Source: TH-plancto1 sp031431195 (lineage in GTDB: Bacteria > Planctomycetota > Planctomycetia > Planctomycetales > Planctomycetaceae). Taken from it: DNA of 19,437 nt. Position numbers and translations under genes: made by a program. Positions 14,107-19,437 of the stretch are shown one piece after another (the stretch's first letter is position 1; each line of letters starts with the position of its first letter). The notes beneath the pieces are model-generated. The model made no database searches, was not told where the DNA came from, and was given only the letters and a program-made list of their open reading frames with translations. The stretch covers positions 1-19,437 of the forward strand of contig JANPCU010000166.1 in assembly GCA_031431195.1 (NCBI GenBank), written 5' to 3'.

Positions 14107-15501
14107 TCAGGGGCGACTCCCACTCGCCAGGATGTCGCCGATCGGCGTCGCACTGCGATCAGTGAGGGGGATCGGCCTGCCGACGTTGGACATGTTTTCT
14201 TGGCTCGGGTCGACGCCCAGAGCCGAGCAGATTGTGGCCAACAGATCGGGGACTGTGACGGGTTTGTCGACCACCTTTTCGCCGCCCTCATCCGTCTTGC
14301 CATAGACCTGACCGCCTTTGATTCCGCCGCCGCCGAGGACCGTCATCCAGGCGTTCGGATAGTGGTCGCGGCCACCCTGCTCGTTAATCACAGCTGTGCG
14401 TCCGAACTCGCCCATCCAGACGACGAGGGTCGAGTCGAGCAGGCCCCGATCCTTCAAGTCACGCATCAAGGTGGCCCAAGCCGGGTCCAGGACGCCGGAG
14501 AGCCCTTTGACGGCCTCGAAGTTTTGGGCATGCGTGTCCCAGCCGATCCCCATGCCGCCCATGGCATCGCTGAGGGCCACCTCCACGAACGGAACCCCGC
14601 GCTCCACCAGCCGACGGGCGAGCAGGCATCCCTGCCCGAACCGGTTCTTGCCGTATGCTTCGCGCAGCTCAGCGGGCTCCTCATTCAGGTTGAAGGCCCC
14701 GACCGCTTCCGACCGCATCATGCGGACCGCTTGCGTGTAGGCTGACTGATGACTCTCCGCCGAGAGGCCCGGACGCTGCGAGCGGAAGTCGTTCTCCATC
14801 GAGGCCAGCAGATCGAGCCGCGAGTCGACCTGTGGCAGACTGACTTCGGTGGTCGAGCGGATGTTGCGGACTTCAAGCGGCTGACCATATGGCGGCTCGA
14901 CAGCGGGGGTGTCGCCCATCGGCCGCGCCCGACGAACTGGCTCGGAGCCAACCACGAGCGGGGCAAACCTTGGCCCGAGGAACCCCGCTCCGTAGGCCCC
15001 CGGACTGAGCAGCCGGTTCGGCATGACGCTGACGAAGTTCGGGAGTTCACTCGTCTCACTGCCGAGTTCATGGCTGAGGAGCGAACCGAGCGACGGGTAG
15101 CGGACCGGTCCTTGGGGCAGGTAGCCGGTGCGGAGATGGTACGTCGCCCGCCCGTGGTCCCCCTCCTTAGTCTGCATCGACCGGATGATCGCCAGCTGCT
15201 CCATCTGCTGGGCCAGCTGCGGTAGATGCTCCGAGATCTGAATCCCCGGCACGGTGGTGTCAATCGGCTTGAATTCGCCACCGTTCTTGTGCCCCGGCTT
15301 GGGGTCGAACGTATCAATCTGCGACGGCCCGCCCGGCATCCACAGCAGGATGCACGACCGCTTACGAGTCGGGTTGCCAGCTGTCTCCGCGGCGAGGGCC
15401 GGAAGCCAGTGGCTCAGTGAGAGTCCCGACACCCCCAGGGAGGCACAGCCCAAGGAGGCCATCCGCAGCCAGTCACGACGAGTGGGGGAGAAGTGGGACA
15501 T
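14107..15501 (-). CDS. DUF1501 family protein with Tat-type leader (second copy)
   Basis: A 464-residue member of the same family as the first gene in the window but clearly divergent from it. A twin-arginine leader TRRDWLRMASLG lies at 7-18, followed by a hydrophobic stretch to about residue 38, so export is expected. Family marks are MPGGPSQIDTFDPKPG at 55-70, WMGEFGRTAV and GGRDHYPNAW in the C-terminal third. The ATG at 15501 places the Tat motif at the normal distance; ATGs at 15516 and 15558 are in frame but no ribosome site discriminates. It is divergent from the FG-GAP protein gene across about 350 nt, and no DUF1549/DUF1553 cytochrome partner is adjacent. Confidence 0.93.
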   Translation of the reverse strand: MSHFSPTRRDWLRMASLGCASLGVSGLSLSHWLPALAAETAGNPTRKRSCILLWMPGGPSQIDTFDPKPGHKNGGEFKPIDTTVPGIQISEHLPQLAQQMEQLAIIRSMQTKEGDHGRATYHLRTGYLPQGPVRYPSLGSLLSHELGSETSELPNFVSVMPNRLLSPGAYGAGFLGPRFAPLVVGSEPVRRARPMGDTPAVEPPYGQPLEVRNIRSTTEVSLPQVDSRLDLLASMENDFRSQRPGLSAESHQSAYTQAVRMMRSEAVGAFNLNEEPAELREAYGKNRFGQGCLLARRLVERGVPFVEVALSDAMGGMGIGWDTHAQNFEAVKGLSGVLDPAWATLMRDLKDRGLLDSTLVVWMGEFGRTAVINEQGGRDHYPNAWMTVLGGGGIKGGQVYGKTDEGGEKVVDKPVTVPDLLATICSALGVDPSQENMSNVGRPIPLTDRSATPIGDILASGSRP

Positions 15502-15853
15502 GGGGGAGGAGTCCATCAAAATGGAATGCGAGGTTAAAGCGTTGAGAATACGCTGCATCTCGTTGAAATGCGAACTGAATACGTTGGTCCCGTTCCAATC
15601 GAAGCAAAAACAACGAACTCTGGCCCCTGATGACAGTTGGCATCAGGTAGGATTCCAACAAGATCGAACTCTTCATTCGCAGCTTGGGGCACAGGCAAAA
15701 TCGGAGTCTAGTCGTATCACTGCGATCGAACACCGGCTAATTTGGTCAACTCTTGGGGATCGTTGTCGACTGTTGATTGCAAGCCGATTATCTCTGATCG
15801 GACTCGTCACTCCCAGCGAATCTCCCATCTCATCCATAATCCGAGAGGGTGTC
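15502..15853. other. Divergent intergenic region
   Basis: About 350 nt between the divergent DUF1501 and FG-GAP genes. The plus frame of the FG-GAP gene stays open right through it and into the antisense of DUF1501, but the translated sequence looks random and precedes a good signal peptide start. No repeat or gene is recognised; promoters for both genes should lie here. Confidence 0.6.
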
Positions 15854-17821
15854 ATGCGAAGTCTTGTCGGCGTTTGGACTCTGTGGGTGTGCTGCCAGAT
15901 TTCTGCTTCATCCATCACAGCGGGTGATGTAAAGCTCCGCCGGGTGGAGCATCACAACCCCGATCTCGTCGTTGATCTCGGGGTGGGCCTGTATGCCTTT
16001 CCGCTGCCATGGGACTACGACGGGGATGGGGATCTCGACTTGGTCCTTAGCTGCGCGGACAAGCCATACAACGGAGTCTATCTGTGTGAGCATCCCGGTC
16101 CGGCGACCGAGGAGTTTCCGGTGTTCCTGCCGCCGAAGAAGCTCGGACCGGGGAAGCAGTACATGACGCTGTCATGGGTCGATGGCCAGCCTCGCGTCTT
16201 AATCGGTCATGATGAGGTCACCGGGCACGCGACCGGCGACTGGACCACCACGCAGCCGATTCATCCCGACACCAAGGTGGCCCCGATCAAGCATCTGCGG
16301 CAGAACCAGTGGCGACTGGCGGACTTCGACGGCGATGGAGTTCACGATCTGCTGGTGGGACAGGAGTCGTGGGATGACTTCGGTTGGTTCACGACCAACG
16401 ATTGGTGGGCCAAGTACGACCCGCAAGGCCGCTGGCAGGGCGGCGAACCGCATGGCTGGGTCTACGTTCTACGAAACGCCGGGACGAATGCGACACCGCA
16501 GTGGGGCGAGCCACAACAGCTGATGGCCGCGGATCGACCGGTGCAGACGTATGGCTGGCCGGGGCCGAATCTGGCTGACTTCGACGGAGACGGCGACCTC
16601 GATCTGCTCTGCGGCGAGTTCCTCGACGGGTTGTCCTACTTCGAAAACACCGGCACGAAGGCCGCTCCGGTGTACGCTGCCGGACGACAACTGCGAACTG
16701 CGGCTGGGCGACCGGTGGCGATGGATCTCCAGATGATTAACCCCGTGGCGATCGATTGGAATCGTGATGGGCACACGGATCTAGTGGTGGGTGATGAGGA
16801 CGGTCGCGTCGCGTATGTGAAGCACACCGGGCGTGTCGTCAACGGGACGCCGGTGTTCGAGGCTCCTCGTTACTTCCGGCAGAAAGCCGCCGATGTGAAG
16901 TTCGGGGCGCTCGCCTCGCCCACCGGATTCGACTGGGACGGCGACGGGGACTATGACATCATCTCGGGCAACACGGCGGGATATATTGGGTTCATCGAGA
17001 ACCTGAGCGGACCGGGCGTGGCTGAACCGAAGTTTGCCGAACCGGTGAGACTCAAGGCCGAAGGAGCAAGCGAGCCGATTCGCTTTCAGGCGGGCCCCTC
17101 GGGTTCGATCCAAGGGCCGCTCGAGGCCAAGTGGGGCTACACCACGCAGTCGGTAGCCGACTGGGACGGCGATGGTCTGCCCGACATCATCGTGAACTCC
17201 ATCTGGGGCCAGATTGTCTGGTTCCGCAACATGGGAACTCGCGCCGCTCCCCTACTCGCCGCTGCCGCTCCAATTGAAGTCGAGTGGCCCGATCGAGCCG
17301 CCAAGCCCGCCTTCATCTGGTGGGAACCGCAGGGGAAGGAGCTGGTCACGCAGTGGCGGACGACTCCGGTGGCCGTCGACTGGACCAGGGATGGACTGGT
17401 CGATTTGGTGATGATGGACCACGAGGGATATCTGGCCCTCTACCGGCGTCAGAGATCAATCGACGGAACACTCCAACTACTCCCCGGTGAGCGAGTCTTT
17501 TGCGATACGAAAGGTGAACCGATGCGTCTGAATCCAAATCAGGGAGGCCGCAGTGGGCGCCGCAAGCTGTGCGTGGTGGATTGGGACGGGGATGGAAAAC
17601 TCGACCTGCTGGTGAACTCGAAGAATGCGAACTGGCTGCGGCAGACGGAGTCGCGCGATGGTCGCTGGCTGTTTGAGGATCGCGGACCGCTCGCCGCCGA
17701 TAACATCGAGGCCCATGATGTCGGCCCGACCACGGTCGACTGGGACGGCGACGGTGTGCCCGACTTGCTCGCGGGCGGCGAGGATGGCCACTTTTACTTC
17801 TTGAGGAACGCCAGCCGGTAA
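15854..17821 (+). CDS. Secreted FG-GAP/VCBS beta-propeller protein
   Basis: A 655-residue exported protein. The start MRSLVGVWTLWVCCQISASS is a signal peptide with cleavage likely after ITA (about residue 23), and AGAGG lies just before the ATG. Nine calcium-binding D-x-D/N-x-D-G loops are visible: DYDGDGDLD (54-62), DFDGDGVHD, DFDGDGDLD, DWNRDGHTD, DWDGDGDYD, DWDGDGLPD, DWTRDGLVD, DWDGDGKLD and DWDGDGVPD near the C-terminus. They are spaced as blades of one or more beta-propellers, with intervening FRNMGT/FENTGT strands of the FG-GAP type. Such proteins act at the cell surface in adhesion or polysaccharide binding; no catalytic domain is evident. It is followed after 7 nt by hairpins that could terminate transcription. 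Confidence 0.93.
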   Translation: MRSLVGVWTLWVCCQISASSITAGDVKLRRVEHHNPDLVVDLGVGLYAFPLPWDYDGDGDLDLVLSCADKPYNGVYLCEHPGPATEEFPVFLPPKKLGPGKQYMTLSWVDGQPRVLIGHDEVTGHATGDWTTTQPIHPDTKVAPIKHLRQNQWRLADFDGDGVHDLLVGQESWDDFGWFTTNDWWAKYDPQGRWQGGEPHGWVYVLRNAGTNATPQWGEPQQLMAADRPVQTYGWPGPNLADFDGDGDLDLLCGEFLDGLSYFENTGTKAAPVYAAGRQLRTAAGRPVAMDLQMINPVAIDWNRDGHTDLVVGDEDGRVAYVKHTGRVVNGTPVFEAPRYFRQKAADVKFGALASPTGFDWDGDGDYDIISGNTAGYIGFIENLSGPGVAEPKFAEPVRLKAEGASEPIRFQAGPSGSIQGPLEAKWGYTTQSVADWDGDGLPDIIVNSIWGQIVWFRNMGTRAAPLLAAAAPIEVEWPDRAAKPAFIWWEPQGKELVTQWRTTPVAVDWTRDGLVDLVMMDHEGYLALYRRQRSIDGTLQLLPGERVFCDTKGEPMRLNPNQGGRSGRRKLCVVDWDGDGKLDLLVNSKNANWLRQTESRDGRWLFEDRGPLAADNIEAHDVGPTTVDWDGDGVPDLLAGGEDGHFYFLRNASR

Positions 17822-17828
17822 GGCGATC

Positions 17829-17846
17829 GGTCAGACTTGTCTGACC
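17829..17846. terminator. Hairpin after the FG-GAP gene
   Basis: GGTCAGAC (17829-17836) and GTCTGACC (17839-17846) form a perfect 8-bp stem with a TT loop, 7 nt after the stop codon and directly before the larger repeat hairpin at 17848. It suits a transcription end for the plus-strand gene, though no T-run follows. Confidence 0.45.
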
Positions 17847-17847
17847 C

Positions 17848-17907
17848 GTGGGATAGGCTTCCAGCCAGTCAACCCCAGCGAAAAGACAGGCTGGAAGCCT
17901 ATCCCAC
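17848..17907. repeat. Hairpin of two 23-nt dispersed repeat arms
   Basis: 17848-17870 and 17885-17907 are inverted copies of the arm also found at 1867 and 2298; they pair at 22 of 23 positions around a 14-nt loop. The hairpin lies between convergent genes and could end transcription from both sides. It is the complete form of the repeat. Confidence 0.85.
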
Positions 17908-17978
17908 GATCAGCTTTTTCTGTCCGCTCGCCTAAGCGTGTGAATAGCCCAGAGGTTGTCACCCTAGGCTTTCGCGTC

Positions 17979-18548
17979 TTACGGACGACTGGCCCCGGAC
18001 GAAGGGCAACTCTTCGTCTCACATTTGTTCCAAGGCATCTGGGCCAGAATCAGCCCCATACCACACGTGTCCGTGATCCCGGCGAAGACGAGGCCGACAC
18101 CGACGAATCCAGCGAGTCCCAGAAACGCCTCATGGAAAAAGAACCCGAGTGCCACACCTACGACGACCAGCAGCCCGGCAGCGATGCGCACCTGACGCTC
18201 CAGCGACATCGCCTTCGGACCTCGCACCACAGGGTGGCCAGCCTCGATACAGGCGAGCGTGCCCCCTTCGATGTTGACGACGTTCGTGTAGCGGGCCTGG
18301 AGGAACTTCTCGCACGCTTGCTGTCCACGGCTGCCCGAACGACAAATGATGTACAGCGGCTCCTCTTTTGATCCGCTCCGAGCTTGCATGAATTGGGCCG
18401 GGTCGAGCTGATCCAGTGGCACATTGCGGGCAGCTGCCAGATGGACCTCGCGAAACTCGACCGGCGTGCGGACATCGAGCAACTCGATGTTCTGGCCGTG
18501 GCGGCAGAGTTCGGCGAACTGACTGGGGGAGATCATGGTGACGGACAT
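17979..18548 (-). CDS. Membrane-anchored rhodanese (rhodanese-DUF2892 fusion)
   Basis: A 189-residue protein with the layout of E. coli YgaP. Residues 1-110 are a rhodanese domain with LLDVRTPVEFREVHL at 23-37 and the active-site loop CRSGSR at 69-74; Cys69 would carry the persulfide. Residues 115-175 are a DUF2892 segment with two hydrophobic helices (about 121-140 and 143-160) that anchor it in the inner membrane with the catalytic domain in the cytoplasm. A sulfur-transfer role is expected; the acceptor is unknown. The frame is open to 18743, but that extension is made of dispersed repeats, while GGAG lies 6 nt before the ATG at 18548. It is convergent with the FG-GAP gene. Confidence 0.94.
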   Translation of the reverse strand: MSVTMISPSQFAELCRHGQNIELLDVRTPVEFREVHLAAARNVPLDQLDPAQFMQARSGSKEEPLYIICRSGSRGQQACEKFLQARYTNVVNIEGGTLACIEAGHPVVRGPKAMSLERQVRIAAGLLVVVGVALGFFFHEAFLGLAGFVGVGLVFAGITDTCGMGLILAQMPWNKCETKSCPSSGASRP

Positions 18549-18585
18549 GGGAGGCTCCGGGAATCGAAATCGGCATCCAGTCCCG

Positions 18586-18591
18586 ATTATA
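18586..18591 (-). promoter_or_regulatory. Possible -10 box of the rhodanese gene
   Basis: The minus strand reads TATAAT here, 37 nt upstream of the ATG at 18548, giving a leader of about 30 nt. No good -35 hexamer sits 17 nt upstream. The box overlaps the edge of a 33-nt direct repeat; the other repeat copy lacks the TATAAT. Confidence 0.3.
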
Positions 18592-18620
18592 CTCTGCGCG
18601 GCCAGCACTGAGACATTTTG
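18588..18620 (+). repeat. 33-nt direct repeat, left copy
   Basis: This 33-mer (contains CTCTGCGCGGCCAGCA) recurs at 18715-18747 with one mismatch. The two copies bracket the hairpin element at 18621-18715 almost to the base. Confidence 0.85.
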
Positions 18621-18715
18621 TAGGACGAACATCCTTGTCCGTCCGTGAGGAAAGCCTCGCAGAGCGACGGACGAGGACGTCCGTCGTACGCCTCGATCTG
18701 GCCCGAGTGAAGTAT
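18621..18715. repeat. ~100-bp hairpin element, copy 2
   Basis: Inverted relative to copy 1 (12811-12911): 18662-18715 matches its outer arm at 50 of 54 positions and 18621-18650 matches its inner arm. The two arms here can also pair with each other (GGACGAACATCCTTGTCCGT against ACGGACGAGGACGTCCGTCG). It is non-coding and sits just upstream of the rhodanese gene. Confidence 0.8.
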
Positions 18716-18747
18716 ATACTCTGCGCGGCCAGCAGTGAGACATTTTG
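18715..18747 (+). repeat. 33-nt direct repeat, right copy
   Basis: Second copy of the 33-mer at 18588-18620, offset 127 nt, differing at one base (AGCACTGAG versus AGCAGTGAG). Confidence 0.85.
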
Positions 18748-18930
18748 GAGTCGCGACGTTCGCCGGAACGTGGGCGAATTGGCTCACGTGCCCGCCCTCT
18801 GGCGAGGGGCAGCGACGACTCATTTCGAGCCGCGTCAAGTAGAGAGCGTCTCGACGCTTCCTGTGATCACGACATCTCCCCGTGCGCGTGTATCAGAATG
18901 GGCGGTAGCCAGTGAACTCTGGCCACTCGC

Positions 18931-19365
18931 CTATGTTTCTCGCGGACACTCCCCGTGCAGTGTCAGTACCAAACTCCGCGCCCCAGCCCGGTCGCGGTGC
19001 TCGCACAGGGTGATTCCCTGCCAAGTCCCCAACGCCAGTTGACCATTCGTGACCGGCACCGTGACACTGCTGCCGAGCAGAGCCGCCTTCACATGGGCGG
19101 GCATGTCGTCCACTCCCTCGTACGTGTGCTCATACGGAAACGACTCCGGAGCCAGTTGGTTGAACACCGCTTCGAGGTCGGTCCGGACCTCGGCATCGGC
19201 GTTCTCATTGATCGTCACCGAAGCCGATGTGTGCTGGATGAACACCTGCAATAGCCCGACTCGATATTCTGCCAACTCCGGCAGAGCCTCGACGATCTGC
19301 CGCGTCACCAGATGAAACCCCCGCCGAAAGGGGCCGAGAGTGATGCGGGTTTGGTGCCAGGGCAT
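18931..19365 (-). CDS. yjbQ: YjbQ family (UPF0047) protein
   Basis: A 144-residue cytoplasmic protein of the YjbQ/UPF0047 family, which has been linked to secondary thiamin-phosphate synthase activity; its physiological role is uncertain. Family motifs are RGFHLVT at 15-21, QHTSASVTINENAD at 44-57, YEGVDDMPAHVKAALLG at 82-98 and GTWQGITLCEHR at 113-124, with His45, His91 and His123 as likely metal or substrate ligands. It ends shortly after the usual terminal L-HGE. The family start (MPWHQTRITLG) selects the ATG at 19365; the frame is open to 19434 near the window edge, but those 23 residues are not family sequence. The last 72 nt of the window hold nothing else I can identify. Confidence 0.93.
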   Translation of the reverse strand: MPWHQTRITLGPFRRGFHLVTRQIVEALPELAEYRVGLLQVFIQHTSASVTINENADAEVRTDLEAVFNQLAPESFPYEHTYEGVDDMPAHVKAALLGSSVTVPVTNGQLALGTWQGITLCEHRDRAGARSLVLTLHGECPRET

Positions 19366-19437
19366 GCGGAAGAGTCCAGCGAGCAGTTTCTCAGCGATGC
19401 CCCGAATCAGTGCATCACTGAAGCCTTTGTTCAATTT

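Larger units (their letters stand above)
18549..18930. other. Repeat-containing gap upstream of the rhodanese gene
   Basis: About 380 nt between two minus-strand genes. Its left half is the hairpin element and its flanking direct repeats (18588-18747). The right half, 18748-18930, shows no gene or repeat I can support. Confidence 0.6.

Noticed and set aside
15254..15853. 200-residue N-terminal extension of the FG-GAP protein
   Set aside because: It overlaps the antisense of DUF1501 and a gap, looks random, and precedes a good signal peptide at 15854.
18549..18743. 65-residue N-terminal extension of the rhodanese
   Set aside because: It is encoded by the hairpin element and a direct repeat; the start at 18548 has a ribosome site and the family N-terminus.
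12811..18747. Repeats considered as a CRISPR array
   Set aside because: Copies are palindromic, scattered, in mixed orientation and without regular spacers or cas genes.
18635..19042. 135-codon plus-strand open frame near the right end
   Set aside because: It starts in the hairpin element and ends antisense to yjbQ; no plausible protein features.

Overview
The window looks like chromosome from a planctomycete (Planctomycetes/Planctomycetia). The evidence is gene content: two DUF1501 proteins with Tat-type leaders, a secreted sulfatase with a HEAT-like tail, a nine-motif FG-GAP/VCBS secreted protein, a DUF4058 protein, and many short palindromic repeats between genes. DNA is GC-rich and most genes lack a strong Shine-Dalgarno sequence. 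I see no tRNA, rRNA, CRISPR array, transposase or phage gene.

Layout: a DUF1501 gene (+, 458-1861) is followed by a repeat-rich gap. An ABC-2 exporter follows on the minus strand (permease 2320-3138, ATPase 3369-4355). Divergent to it is a DUF4058 gene (+, 4528-5322), then a sulfatase (+, 5794-7656). A minus-strand block covers 7859-12497: a small lipoprotein (7859-8260) overlapping an RHS protein (8257-10179) by ATGA, a 526-residue secreted protein built from a ~114-residue tandem repeat (10482-12062), and a small C-terminal-haem cytochrome (12129-12497). Next come uvsE (-, 12966-13889), a second DUF1501 gene (-, 14107-15501) and, divergent to it, the FG-GAP protein (+, 15854-17821). The window ends with a membrane rhodanese (-, 17979-18548) and a YjbQ-family gene (-, 18931-19365).

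The most interesting locus is 7859-10179. The RHS protein has a cysteine-rich, AT-richer C-terminal domain with an HExxH zinc-protease motif. It carries a second degenerate core-end signature at the probable module junction, and its stop codon overlaps the start of a small lipoprotein. This is the architecture of a polymorphic toxin with its immunity protein, here with an apparently uncharacterised metallopeptidase tip. The RHS gene starts mid-repeat, without the long N-terminal region of classic Rhs proteins, yet has a plausible promoter and ribosome site of its own.

A second layer is a set of dispersed inverted repeats: a 23-nt palindrome arm present four times, a ~100-bp hairpin element present twice, and smaller families. 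They sit in nearly every long intergenic gap and often abut stop codons, consistent with non-autonomous mobile elements and/or terminators. Their overlap with long open frames was used to choose internal starts for several genes.
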